From positions 2,480,001 to 2,544,000 of the forward strand of contig CAVWCR010000003.1 of the NCBI GenBank assembly GCA_963753575.1: DNA of 64,000 nucleotides, read 5' to 3'. Shown one piece after another: positions 16,530 to 24,945 of this stretch. Both the position numbers and the translations under genes were made by a program. The first letter of the stretch is position 1. Every line of letters starts with the position of its first letter. This DNA is from VAZQ01 sp963753575. GTDB taxonomy: Bacteria > Pseudomonadota > Alphaproteobacteria > Rhizobiales > Xanthobacteraceae. The notes under the pieces were generated by a model that searched no databases, was not told where the DNA came from, and worked only from the letters and a program-made list of their open reading frames with translations.

Positions 16530-16763
16530 ATGGACGGCAAGGCGAGACTGATACTGGCGCTGTTGATGTCGAGCATCATGGTGCTGATGGTGACGCTGCT
16601 CGTCACGTTCCTCAACCTCGGCCTGCGCTCCGACTTTCTCGTCCAATGGATCAAGGCCTTTCTGGTCGCCTGGCCGGTCGCCGCCACGACCGCGTTCGCG
16701 ATCATGCCGGTGGCCCGCCGACTGACCGAGCGCATTGTCGCGCGGATTGACGGGAAGCCTTGA
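16530..16763 (+). CDS. DUF2798 family small membrane protein
   Basis: A 77-residue protein with two membrane helices (LILALLMSSIMVLMVTLLVTF and WIKAFLVAWPVAATTAFAI), matching the DUF2798 layout of about 75 residues ending in a basic helix (RRLTERIVARIDG). The ATG at 16530 follows AGAAGGGAC. Its stop overlaps the amidase start (TGATG), so the two genes are probably coupled. Function is unknown. Confidence 0.85.
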   Translation: MDGKARLILALLMSSIMVLMVTLLVTFLNLGLRSDFLVQWIKAFLVAWPVAATTAFAIMPVARRLTERIVARIDGKP

Positions 16764-18040
16764 TGCTCTCGGCACTCGATCTTGCCCGCTCGATCGAGAG
16801 CGGCGCGCTCACCCCGCGCGCGGTCATCGAGCGTTGCGCCGATGCCATCGCAAGACGCGAGCGGGAGATCGGCGCGTTCGTGGCGCTCGACATCGAGGCC
16901 GCCTTGAAACGCGCCGACGCGTTCGCCGCGCTGCCGCTCGCCGGTCTGCCGGTCGGCGTGAAGGACATCTACGACACGGCCGACTTCCCGACCGAATACG
17001 GCTCGCCGATCTACGCAGGCCACCGCCCCAAGGCCGATGCCGCCATGGTGGCGCTGATCCGGCGCGCGGGCGGCGTGGTGCTCGGCAAGACCGTCACGAC
17101 CGAGTTTGCGAGCCTTCAACCTGGGCGCACCCGCAACCCTCACAACCTCGCGCACACGCCCGGCGGCTCGTCGTCCGGATCGGCCGCAGCGGTTGCCGCC
17201 GGCATGGTGCCGATCGCAATCGGCAGCCAGACCGGCGGCTCGGTGATCAGGCCGGCCGCCTATTGCGGCGTGACCGCCTATAAGCCCTCGTTCCGGCTGA
17301 TGCCGACGGTCGGCATGAAATGCTTCTCGTGGTCGCTCGACACGGTGGGTCTCTTCACCGCCGGCGTTGCGGACGCAGCGTTTGCGGCCGCCGCCCTCAG
17401 CGGCCGCGATCTGCGGATCGACCGTATCGCGCCGACCGCGCCCCGCGTCGCGCTGGTGCGGACAGCGTCCTGGCCCGAGGCCAGTCCGGAGATGCAGGGA
17501 GCGCTCGAGCGCGCCGCACGCATCGCGGAAGCCGCGGGCGCCAAAGTGAAGGAGATCGATCTGCCGCCGTTGTTCGAAGCGGCTACGCCGGCGCACGGCA
17601 CGATCCAGGATCACGAAGCCTATCGGGCGCTCGCCGACGAGATCGATCGCCACCACGATCAGATCGGCCCCACCCTGCGCGAGCAACTCGACAGGGCAGC
17701 GACGATCACGCCTGCGGCCTACGACGACGCGCGTCGCGTGGCCCGGCAGGCGCGGCGGGCCTTCCTCGAACTCATGGACGACGTCGACGTGATCCTGACT
17801 CCGTCGGCGCCGGGCGCGGCCCCGCTCGGGCTTGGCTCCACCGGCAAGCCGACCTTCAACCGGCTCTGGACGCTTCTGGGTGCGCCCTGCCTAAACGTGC
17901 CGGGATTGTCCGATTCAGGAGGCCTGCCGCTTGGGATGCAGATTGTCGGCCGGTTTGCCCGGGACCGGCTTGCCCTCGAGGCGGCCCGGTTCGTCGAGCA
18001 GGCGCTTGTGACAAGCGGGGCAGCCCTGGATATCGCTTAA
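16763..18040 (+). CDS. Amidase signature family enzyme
   Basis: A 425-residue amidase. The catalytic triad is visible: Lys in PVGVKDIYDTAD, the cis-Ser in the Gly/Ser-rich signature HTPGGSSSGSAAAVAAGMVP, and the nucleophile Ser in GSQTGGSVIRPA. These enzymes hydrolyse amide bonds of small substrates; the specific substrate cannot be read from sequence, though allophanate or aryl-amide type members share this length. The final NRLWTLLGAPCLNVPG is also typical. It follows DUF2798 with one overlapping base. The sequence downstream becomes AT-rich. Confidence 0.92.
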   Translation: MLSALDLARSIESGALTPRAVIERCADAIARREREIGAFVALDIEAALKRADAFAALPLAGLPVGVKDIYDTADFPTEYGSPIYAGHRPKADAAMVALIRRAGGVVLGKTVTTEFASLQPGRTRNPHNLAHTPGGSSSGSAAAVAAGMVPIAIGSQTGGSVIRPAAYCGVTAYKPSFRLMPTVGMKCFSWSLDTVGLFTAGVADAAFAAAALSGRDLRIDRIAPTAPRVALVRTASWPEASPEMQGALERAARIAEAAGAKVKEIDLPPLFEAATPAHGTIQDHEAYRALADEIDRHHDQIGPTLREQLDRAATITPAAYDDARRVARQARRAFLELMDDVDVILTPSAPGAAPLGLGSTGKPTFNRLWTLLGAPCLNVPGLSDSGGLPLGMQIVGRFARDRLALEAARFVEQALVTSGAALDIA

Positions 18041-18337
18041 GCGTCCTTCCTAACCCTATGTTCCTTCACGTATTATTTTTGTACTTTTTGCAGTGCGCTA
18101 TGTCTAGAATACCGCCCGCCACGCCTATTCGAGTAGAGTTACCAGTCGAGATTACGAATACTTATGGGCGTTAAACGGAAGTATTTTACCTTGTGATTCA
18201 TAATGTTGACTATGTGATTATCGGCCTTCTTGGGACTCTGGCCGCGATTTTGAGTTCGACTCGCGAAATACTGCTTCGGAACCATCCCCTGGTTTGGTAT
18301 ATTTAGGTAAGTAGTCCAACAAGGATGGAGATCCCAC
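18041..18337. other. AT-rich intergenic stretch
   Basis: About 300 bases of clearly lower GC than the surroundings, with runs such as TATTATTTTTGTACTTTTTG at 18071-18090. I see no gene. It probably carries the promoter for the small membrane peptide just downstream; GGTATATTTAGG at 18296-18307 could be a -10 region. Confidence 0.5.
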
Positions 18338-18421
18338 GTGGACCTTGCCTTGAATCTGAACGTGCTTGCGATCTTCGCAGTGTTCGCTTTTGTAGGCGCG
18401 TTGCTGCTGGGTGCGTTCTAG
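18338..18421 (+). CDS. 27-residue single-helix membrane peptide
   Basis: A very short frame starting GTG at 18338 that encodes an almost entirely hydrophobic helix (LNVLAIFAVFAFVGALLLGAF) after the short polar start VDLALN. AAGGATGGAGATCCCAC gives a strong ribosome site (GGAG 7 bases upstream). A perfect terminator-type hairpin follows 36 bases after the stop, which makes a self-contained monocistronic gene. I recall similar 27-28 residue single-helix proteins in Bradyrhizobium relatives, but cannot confirm that here. Small membrane peptides of this type often modulate larger membrane complexes; no partner is visible. Confidence 0.65.
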   Translation: MDLALNLNVLAIFAVFAFVGALLLGAF

Positions 18422-18457
18422 CAGAGTTCACCGCCGGTTTTTTTCAGCACTGGCTCT

Positions 18458-18496
18458 AGGCACCGGAGAGGACCCCTCTCCGGTGCCTGTGTTTTT
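18458..18496 (+). terminator. Rho-independent terminator after the small peptide
   Basis: A perfect 14-bp stem (AGGCACCGGAGAGG against CCTCTCCGGTGCCT) with a 3-base ACC loop, followed by GTGTTTTT. It ends the short transcript upstream of the chemoreceptor-like gene. Confidence 0.9.
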
Positions 18497-18603
18497 AGCC
18501 AGCCGGAGCGGTCCGGCCCCGCCGAGAAAAAAATCGCGGTTAACAATTCATAAGTGGGTCAAGCACTACGATCAGCCGGGGACGACCGACGATCGTTGTT
18601 GCA

Positions 18604-19962
18604 ATGCTTGAGCAAGACTGGCGCCTTGCTGTCGTCGTTCTCGGCGTGCTGCTGGGCGCCGCCATCATCATCGTCTACGCCATGCGGCGGTTCGCGTGGG
18701 GCCGCGGCATGCGCTCACGCAGCGCTCTGCTGGCCATGGCGCTCAACAATATGACGCAAGGCGTCGTCATGTTCGACGCGGCCGAGCGGCTGGTCGTCTG
18801 CAACAACCGCTTCATCGAGATGTACGGCCTGTCGCGGAACGTGGTGAAGCCGGGCTGCACTTTTCTCGATCTCATCACCAATCGAAAGACAACCGGCAGC
18901 CTCGACATTGACGTGGGGAAGTACCGCGCCGAGGTCCTGGCCGCCATGGCCAGCGGAAAAACATTGACCCGGGTGGTGGAGACGCCGGACAAGCGCGCGA
19001 TCTCCGTCATCAATCGGCCGATCGCCGACAGCGGCTTCTGGCTCGGCACCCACCACGACATCACCGAGCGCGTCCGGGCGGAACGGCAGAGCACGAACCT
19101 GATGGAACAGGAGCGGCGGCGCGTGTTCATCGAATCCGAGATCAATGCGTTTCGCGAAGGCGTCGAGTTGGTACTGCAGACGGTCAGCGAGAGCGCAACC
19201 GCAATGAAGACGACGGCGCTGTCGCTGTCGACATCGTCGGGTCAGACGTCCCAGCGCGCCGGCAATGCAGCCAGGACCTCCGACGAAGTGTCGGCCAGCG
19301 TGATTGCGGCCGCCGGCGCAGCCGACGAGCTGATGTCCTCGATCACGGAAATCGGACGGCAGATCAGCCAGGCCGCGGAGCTGGTCGCGCTCGCCGTCAA
19401 GGAAGCCGACGCGACCAACGAACAAATCGCGCGCCTGACCAAAGCGGCCCAGGAGATTGGCGACGTAGTCAACCTGATCCGGCACATCGCCGGCCAGACC
19501 AACCTGCTCGCGCTCAATGCGACCATCGAGGCGGCGCGCGCGGGCAAATCCGGCCGGGGCTTCGCCGTCGTTGCATCGGAAGTGAAGTCGCTCGCCGTGC
19601 AGACCGCGCAGGCGACCGAGCAGATCGCGCTGCAGATCGCGGCGGTCCAGACGTCGACCAACGACGCGGTCGAGGCCATCCGGCGCAACACCGACCGCAT
19701 GCAGGATATCGACAACCGCACCTCGGCAGTGGCGAACTCGCTCGTGCAGCAGGACAAGGCAACCGGCGAGATTTCGCACAACGTCACGAGCGCGGCAGAA
19801 GATACCAAGGCGGTCGTAGCCGTCCTCGATGAGGTCTCGAACGCCGCCAATGCGACGCGCGGCGTGGCCGACACCGTGCTGGCCGCGTCCGAAGCAGTCG
19901 ACACCGCCGCCATCGACCTGCGCCGGCGGATCGAAGGTTTCCTGCGCAGCGTCGCGGTGTGA
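18604..19962 (+). CDS. PAS-containing methyl-accepting-type signalling protein
   Basis: A 452-residue protein with one N-terminal membrane segment (about residues 8-26), a PAS-like domain (about 45-150, with MTQGVVMFDAAERLVVCNNRF and the PAS-end WLGTHHDITERV), and a C-terminal chemoreceptor signalling coiled coil (about 185-445). The hairpin tip QTNLLALNATIEAARAG is intact, followed by GRGFAVVASEVKSLAVQTA. It lacks a second membrane helix, a periplasmic sensor and HAMP, so it probably senses a cytoplasmic or redox cue through PAS. No CheA or CheW is nearby. No C-terminal CheR-docking pentapeptide is visible. Its transcript ends in a REP-like palindrome. Confidence 0.9.
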   Translation: MLEQDWRLAVVVLGVLLGAAIIIVYAMRRFAWGRGMRSRSALLAMALNNMTQGVVMFDAAERLVVCNNRFIEMYGLSRNVVKPGCTFLDLITNRKTTGSLDIDVGKYRAEVLAAMASGKTLTRVVETPDKRAISVINRPIADSGFWLGTHHDITERVRAERQSTNLMEQERRRVFIESEINAFREGVELVLQTVSESATAMKTTALSLSTSSGQTSQRAGNAARTSDEVSASVIAAAGAADELMSSITEIGRQISQAAELVALAVKEADATNEQIARLTKAAQEIGDVVNLIRHIAGQTNLLALNATIEAARAGKSGRGFAVVASEVKSLAVQTAQATEQIALQIAAVQTSTNDAVEAIRRNTDRMQDIDNRTSAVANSLVQQDKATGEISHNVTSAAEDTKAVVAVLDEVSNAANATRGVADTVLAASEAVDTAAIDLRRRIEGFLRSVAV

Positions 19963-19991
19963 GCGCTTTACGGGCGATCAACTCTCTCAGT

Positions 19992-20100
19992 GTCGTCCCC
20001 GCGCAGGCGGGGACCCATAGCCACCGAACTTTCGATTGTTCGCAGGTCTTGCGACATCGAGAGCACACGGCGTATGGGTCCCCGCTTTCGCGGGGACGAC
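19992..20100. repeat. GTCGTCCCCGC palindromic element, full copy
   Basis: The element starts GTCGTCCCCGCGCAGGCGGG and ends CCCCGCTTTCGCGGGGACGAC, with GGACCCATA on the left mirrored by TATGGGTCC on the right. It is about 109 bp and lies between two convergent genes. Relatives occur at 26955-26980 (half) and 28535-28644 (full). Confidence 0.9.
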
Positions 20101-20121
20101 AACCTTGAATGAATCAACTGA

Positions 20122-23100
20122 TCATTCCGCCGCGGTGCGCGCCCGCGCCAGCGGATCGTAGTTGAGGATCGGGGCGAGCCACTTCTCGGCTTCCTCGACG
20201 CTCCAGCCCTTGCGTTTGGCGTAATCCTCGACCTGGTCGCGCTCGATCTTGCCGACGCCGAAATAGTGGCTCTCCGGGTGGCTGAAATAGAGCCCGCACA
20301 CGGAGGCGCCCGGCCACATCGCGAAGCTCTCGGTCAGCTTCACGCCGATGCGGCGCTCGCCGTCGAGCAGGCGGAACAGCGCCTCCTTTTCAGTGTGGTC
20401 GGGTTGCGCCGGATAGCCGGGCGCCGGCCGGATGCCGCGATACTTCTCGGCGATCATCTCGGCATTGCTCAGGCGCTCGTCGGCCGCATAGGCCCAGAAC
20501 TCCCTGCGCACGCGCTGGTGCAATCTTTCGGCAAAAGCTTCCGCCAGCCGGTCGGCCAGCGCCTTGACCATGATGGAGGAATAATCGTCGTTGGCGCGCT
20601 TGAAGCGCTCGGCAATCTCGTCCTCGCCGATGCCGGCTGTCACCGTGAAGGCGCCGATATAGTCGGCAAGCTTGCTGGCGCGCGGCGCGACGAAATCCGA
20701 AAGCGCCACGTTGGCGCGACCTTCTCGCCTTGTGAGCTGCTGGCGCAGCGTGTGCAGGACCGCGATCGGCGTCTCGCGCGCCTCGTCGCCGAACACCAGA
20801 ACATCATCGCCTTCGGCGTTCGCCGGCCAGAAGCCGACCACAGCGGCAGCGCTGAACCAGCGCTCCTGCGCGATCTTGCGCAGCATCGCCTGGGCATCGT
20901 CGAACAGGCTGCGCGCCGCTTCGCCCACCGTGGCGTCGTCGAGGATCGCCGGATATTTGCCGGTGAGCTCCCAGGTCGCGAAGAACGGTGACCAGTCGAT
21001 ATAGGGCACGAGCTCTTCGATCGAATAGTCGGTCAGCACCTCGGTGCCGAGGAAAGCAGGCCGCGGCGGCAGCTCGTTGCCCGACCAGTTGAGCTTGAGC
21101 GCGTTGGCGCGTGCAGCCTTGAGCGAGAGCCGCTGCTTGTTCTCTTCGCCGCGCGCATGCGCGGCCGCGATGCGGGCGTATTCGGTGCGGATGTCGGCGA
21201 TGTAGCCGGGCCGGGCCGTCTGCGACATCAGGCTCTGAGCGACGCCGACCGCGCGGCTTGCGTCGGTGACATAGACCGCCTGGCCGCGCCGGTAGTTCGG
21301 GTGGATCTTCACCGCGGTGTGGACGCGGCTCGTGGTGGCGCCGCCGATCAAGAGCGGCAGGTCGAATCCTTGGCGCTCCATCTCGCCCGCCACATGGCAC
21401 ATCTCGTCGAGCGAAGGCGTAATCAGGCCGGAGAGCCCGATGATGTCCGCCTTCTCGGCGATCGCGGTCTCCAGGATCTTCGCCGCCGGCACCATGACGC
21501 CGAGGTCGACGACCTCATAGTTGTTACACTGAAGCACGACGCCGACGATGTTCTTGCCGATGTCATGCACGTCGCCCTTGACGGTCGCCATCACGATCTT
21601 GCCGTTGGAGCTCTTGCGCTCGAGCCCCTGCTCGTGCTTCTCCTGCTCCATGAACGGCATCAGGTAGGCGACCGCCTGCTTCATCACGCGCGCCGACTTC
21701 ACCACCTGCGGCAGAAACATCTTGCCGGAGCCGAACAGGTCGCCGACCACGTTCATGCCGTCCATCAGCGGGCCTTCGATCACGTGCAGCGGGCGCGCGA
21801 CTTTGAGCCGCGCCTCCTCGGTATCGGCCTCGATGAAATCGGTGATGCCGTGGACGAGCGCATGCGAGAGCCGCTTCTCGACCGGCCATTCCCGCCAAGC
21901 GAGATCAGCTTCCTTCTTCTCGACGCCGTGGCCGCGGAAGCGCTGGGCAAGCGCGAGCAGCCGCTCGGCCGCGTCGGGACGCCGATTGAGCACCACGTCC
22001 TCGCAGGCCTCGCGCAGCTCGGCATCGAGATCGTCATAGACCGCCATCTGGCCGGCGTTGACGATGCCCATATCCATGCCGACCTTGATGGCGTGATAGA
22101 GGAACACCGAGTGCATGGCCTCGCGTACCGGCTCGTTGCCGCGGAATGAGAACGAGAGGTTCGACACGCCGCCGGAGATGTGCGCGTGCTTGAGGTTCTG
22201 CCTGATCCAGCGCACCGCCTCGATGAAGGCCACGCCGTAGCCGTTGTGCTCCTCCATGCCGGTCGCGACCGCGAAGATGTTCGGGTCGAAGATGATGTCT
22301 TCGGGCGGGAAACCCACCTGGTTGACCAGGATGTCGTAGGCGCGTTGGCAGATCATGCACTTGCGCTCGACGGTGTCGGCCTGGCCCTGCTCGTCGAACG
22401 CCATCACCACCACGGCGGCGCCGTAGCGGCGCACGGTCCTGGCGTGTGCGATGAATGCCGCCTCGCCCTCCTTGAGCGAGATCGAGTTCACCACCGGCTT
22501 GCCCTGCAGACATTTCAAGCCGGCCTCGATCACCGAGAACTTGGAGGAATCGACCATCACCGGCACGCGGGCGATGTCGGGCTCGGCCGCCACCAGGTTG
22601 AGGAAGGTGACCATCGCCTGCTCCGAATCGAGCAGGCCCTCGTCCATGTTGACGTCGATGATCTGCGCGCCGTTCTCGACCTGGTCGCGCGCGACGTCGA
22701 GCGCGGCAGTGTAGTCGCCGTTCTTGATCAGCTTGCGGAAGCGCGCCGAGCCGGTGACGTTGGTGCGCTCACCGACGTTCACGAACGGGATCTCGGGCGT
22801 GAGCGCGAAGGATTCGAGCCCGGAGAGGCGCAGGAGCCGCGGGACGTCTGGGATTTGCCGCGGCGCATGGCCTTCGACCGAGCGCGCGATCGCGCTGATG
22901 TGTGCGGGCGTGGTGCCGCAGCAGCCGCCCACGACATTGACGAGGCCCGACGCAGCGAACTCGCCCAGCAACTCGCCCATATATTCCGGGCTCTCGTCGT
23001 AGCGCCCGAACTCGTTGGGCAGGCCCGCGTTCGGATAAGCGCACACGAGGGTGTCGGCGATGCGCCCGATCTCGGCAATATGGGCGCGCATCTCCTTGGC

Positions 23101-23874
23101 GCCGAGCGCGCAGTTGAGCCCGATCGAAACGGGGGCCGCGTGCCGCACCGAATTCCAGAAAGCCGCCGGCGTCTGGCCGGAGAGAAGGCGTCCCGAGCGG
23201 TCGGTGATGGTGCCGGAGATCATGATCGGCAGACGCACGCCGCGCGCCTCGGTGGCATCCATGATGGCGCAGATCGCCGCCTTGGCGTTGAGCGTGTCGA
23301 AGATCGTTTCGATCAGGAGGAGATCGGCGCCGCCGTCGATCAGCCCCTTCACCTGTTCGCCATAGGCTTCGCGCAGCTGATCGAACGTGATGGCGCGGAA
23401 GCCCGGGTTGGACACGTCGGGCGAGATCGAGGCGGTACGGTTGGTCGGCCCGATTGCGCCCGCGACAAAGCGCGGACGGCCGTCCTCGGCCTGCGCGAGA
23501 TCGGCGGCGGCGCGCGCCAGCCGCGCGCCCTCGAGGTTGAGCTCGTAAGCGATATCCTGCATGCCGTAGTCGGCCTGCGCGATCGCGGTCGAGGAGAAGG
23601 TGTTGGTCGACACGATGTCGGCGCCGGCGCGGTAGTAGGCAAGATGAATCTTACGGATCGCGTCCGGCTGCGTGAGGATCAGAAGATCGTTATTGCCGCG
23701 CACCTCGCGGTTCCAGGCGTCGAAGCGCGCGCCGCGATAGCCCTCCTCGTCGAGCTTGAGCTCCTGGATCATGGTGCCCATGGCGCCGTCGAGCACCAGG
23801 ATGCGCTCGCGCGCGACGCGGCGCAGCGTTTCTTCGGCGGGGGACACCACAGACTTCGGTTTTTTTTCAGACAT
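20122..23874 (-). CDS. metH: Cobalamin-dependent methionine synthase
   Basis: A 1250-residue full-length MetH, which transfers a methyl group from methyl-tetrahydrofolate to homocysteine through cobalamin. Domains in order: homocysteine-binding barrel with zinc cysteines (LNCALG and VVGGCCGTTPAHI), pterin-binding barrel (PFVNVGERTNVTGSARF, IIDVNMDEG), cap, cobalamin domain with the axial His motif DVHDIGKNIVGVVL, and the SAM-binding reactivation domain (GIRPAPGYPAQPDHTEK). All expected parts are present. I chose ATG 23874 (MSEKKPKS); a start at 23898 is possible. It is the last gene of an operon after the regulator and metF, about 40 bases past the metF stop. Confidence 0.97.
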   Translation of the reverse strand: MSEKKPKSVVSPAEETLRRVARERILVLDGAMGTMIQELKLDEEGYRGARFDAWNREVRGNNDLLILTQPDAIRKIHLAYYRAGADIVSTNTFSSTAIAQADYGMQDIAYELNLEGARLARAAADLAQAEDGRPRFVAGAIGPTNRTASISPDVSNPGFRAITFDQLREAYGEQVKGLIDGGADLLLIETIFDTLNAKAAICAIMDATEARGVRLPIMISGTITDRSGRLLSGQTPAAFWNSVRHAAPVSIGLNCALGAKEMRAHIAEIGRIADTLVCAYPNAGLPNEFGRYDESPEYMGELLGEFAASGLVNVVGGCCGTTPAHISAIARSVEGHAPRQIPDVPRLLRLSGLESFALTPEIPFVNVGERTNVTGSARFRKLIKNGDYTAALDVARDQVENGAQIIDVNMDEGLLDSEQAMVTFLNLVAAEPDIARVPVMVDSSKFSVIEAGLKCLQGKPVVNSISLKEGEAAFIAHARTVRRYGAAVVVMAFDEQGQADTVERKCMICQRAYDILVNQVGFPPEDIIFDPNIFAVATGMEEHNGYGVAFIEAVRWIRQNLKHAHISGGVSNLSFSFRGNEPVREAMHSVFLYHAIKVGMDMGIVNAGQMAVYDDLDAELREACEDVVLNRRPDAAERLLALAQRFRGHGVEKKEADLAWREWPVEKRLSHALVHGITDFIEADTEEARLKVARPLHVIEGPLMDGMNVVGDLFGSGKMFLPQVVKSARVMKQAVAYLMPFMEQEKHEQGLERKSSNGKIVMATVKGDVHDIGKNIVGVVLQCNNYEVVDLGVMVPAAKILETAIAEKADIIGLSGLITPSLDEMCHVAGEMERQGFDLPLLIGGATTSRVHTAVKIHPNYRRGQAVYVTDASRAVGVAQSLMSQTARPGYIADIRTEYARIAAAHARGEENKQRLSLKAARANALKLNWSGNELPPRPAFLGTEVLTDYSIEELVPYIDWSPFFATWELTGKYPAILDDATVGEAARSLFDDAQAMLRKIAQERWFSAAAVVGFWPANAEGDDVLVFGDEARETPIAVLHTLRQQLTRREGRANVALSDFVAPRASKLADYIGAFTVTAGIGEDEIAERFKRANDDYSSIMVKALADRLAEAFAERLHQRVRREFWAYAADERLSNAEMIAEKYRGIRPAPGYPAQPDHTEKEALFRLLDGERRIGVKLTESFAMWPGASVCGLYFSHPESHYFGVGKIERDQVEDYAKRKGWSVEEAEKWLAPILNYDPLARARTAAE

Positions 23875-23909
23875 GCGATTGCTCAAGCTTCCACACACAT
23901 CACGTTATC

Positions 23910-24023
23910 GGCTCTAGCGTTCCCTCCCCCCTTGTGGGGGAGGGACAGGGAGGGGGGTAACGGCAAACTCCGAATTCGGAACCACCCCCCTCCCCACCCC
24001 TCCCCCACAAGGGGGGAGGGAGC
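23910..24023. repeat. GC-rich palindromic element, copy 2, forming the metF 3' end
   Basis: A 114-bp relative of the element at 3099-3211: same outer arms (GGCTCTAGCGTTCCCTCCCC and GGGGGGAGGGAGC), different middle. Read on the minus strand it encodes the last about 36 residues of MetF, and its terminal CTAG gives the metF stop codon. Confidence 0.9.
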
Positions 24024-24945
24024 CGGCCGTGCCTGTGGCACCGACGTGCTCCACTTCTGGAGGTCGCAGCCCCAACAGGTGGCACACCGCATAGACCAGA
24101 TCGGCGCGGTTCATGGTGTAGAAATGAAAATCGGTGACGCCGCGGTCGACGAGATCGAGCACCTGTTCGGCGGCGACCGCAGCCGCGATCAGCTTTCGGG
24201 TCGCGGCATCGTCGTCGAGCCCATCGAAGCGCTCGGCCAGCCAGTCCGGCACGGAAGCACCGCAGCGCGCCGCAAAGCTCTTGGTCTGCTTGAAGTTCTG
24301 CACCGGCAGGATGCCGGGCACCACCGGCACCGTGATGCCGCGCGCGCGCACGCGATCGAGATAGCGGAAATAGAGATCATTCTCGAAGAAGAACTGGGTG
24401 ATCGCGCGGGTCGCGCCGGCATCGACCTTGGCCTCGAGCATGTCGATGTCGGCTTCGACGGTCGGGCTGTCGGGATGCTTCTCGGGATAGGCCGAGACCG
24501 AAACTTCGACGTCGGCGATGCGCTTGATGCCGGCGACGAGATCGGCGGCATTCTGATAGCCGCCCGGATGCGGCGCATATTTGTCGCCGATGCCGCCGAC
24601 CGGATCGCCGCGCAGCGCCACGATATGGCGCACACCGGCCGCGCAATAGCTGCGGATCACGTCATCGATCTCGGCGCAGGTCGCGGCGACGCAAGTCAGA
24701 TGCGCGGCCGGCGTCAGCGCGGTCTCGTTGAGGATGCGCTTGACCGTCGCGTGCGTACGCTCGCGCGTCGAGCCGCCGGCACCGTAGGTGACGGAAACGA
24801 AGCGCGGGGCAAGCGGCGCGAGCCGCGTGATCGATTCCCACAGCGTCTTTTCCATCTCCTCGGTCTTGGGCGGGAAGAACTCAAAGGAGACATGAATGCG
24901 TCGCTCGCTCGATCTCCCGAAGCGGCTCAAGCGCAGTGCGTTCAT
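23914..24945 (-). CDS. metF: 5,10-methylenetetrahydrofolate reductase with repeat-derived C-terminus
   Basis: A 343-residue MetF, the FAD enzyme that makes 5-methyl-THF for MetH. Typical motifs are HVSFEFFPPKTEEMEKTLW near the start, FVSVTYGAGGSTRERTH, HIVALRGDP, and DFHFYTMNRADLVYAVCHLLG at the normal C-terminus. After that point about 36 extra residues (SLPPCGGGVGRGVVPNSEF then PLPVPPPQGGRER) come from the palindromic element, which also supplies the stop codon. The catalytic barrel is complete, so the enzyme may still work. The ATG at 24945 overlaps the stop of the upstream regulator by one base (TGATG). A longer in-frame start at 25092 lies inside the regulator and is rejected. Confidence 0.95.
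   Translation of the reverse strand: MNALRLSRFGRSSERRIHVSFEFFPPKTEEMEKTLWESITRLAPLAPRFVSVTYGAGGSTRERTHATVKRILNETALTPAAHLTCVAATCAEIDDVIRSYCAAGVRHIVALRGDPVGGIGDKYAPHPGGYQNAADLVAGIKRIADVEVSVSAYPEKHPDSPTVEADIDMLEAKVDAGATRAITQFFFENDLYFRYLDRVRARGITVPVVPGILPVQNFKQTKSFAARCGASVPDWLAERFDGLDDDAATRKLIAAAVAAEQVLDLVDRGVTDFHFYTMNRADLVYAVCHLLGLRPPEVEHVGATGTAGSLPPCGGGVGRGVVPNSEFAVTPLPVPPPQGGRER

Noticed and set aside
18230..18275. A tRNA-like T-arm (GAGTTCGACTC) in the AT-rich gap
   Set aside because: No matching acceptor, D-arm or anticodon arm can be formed around it.
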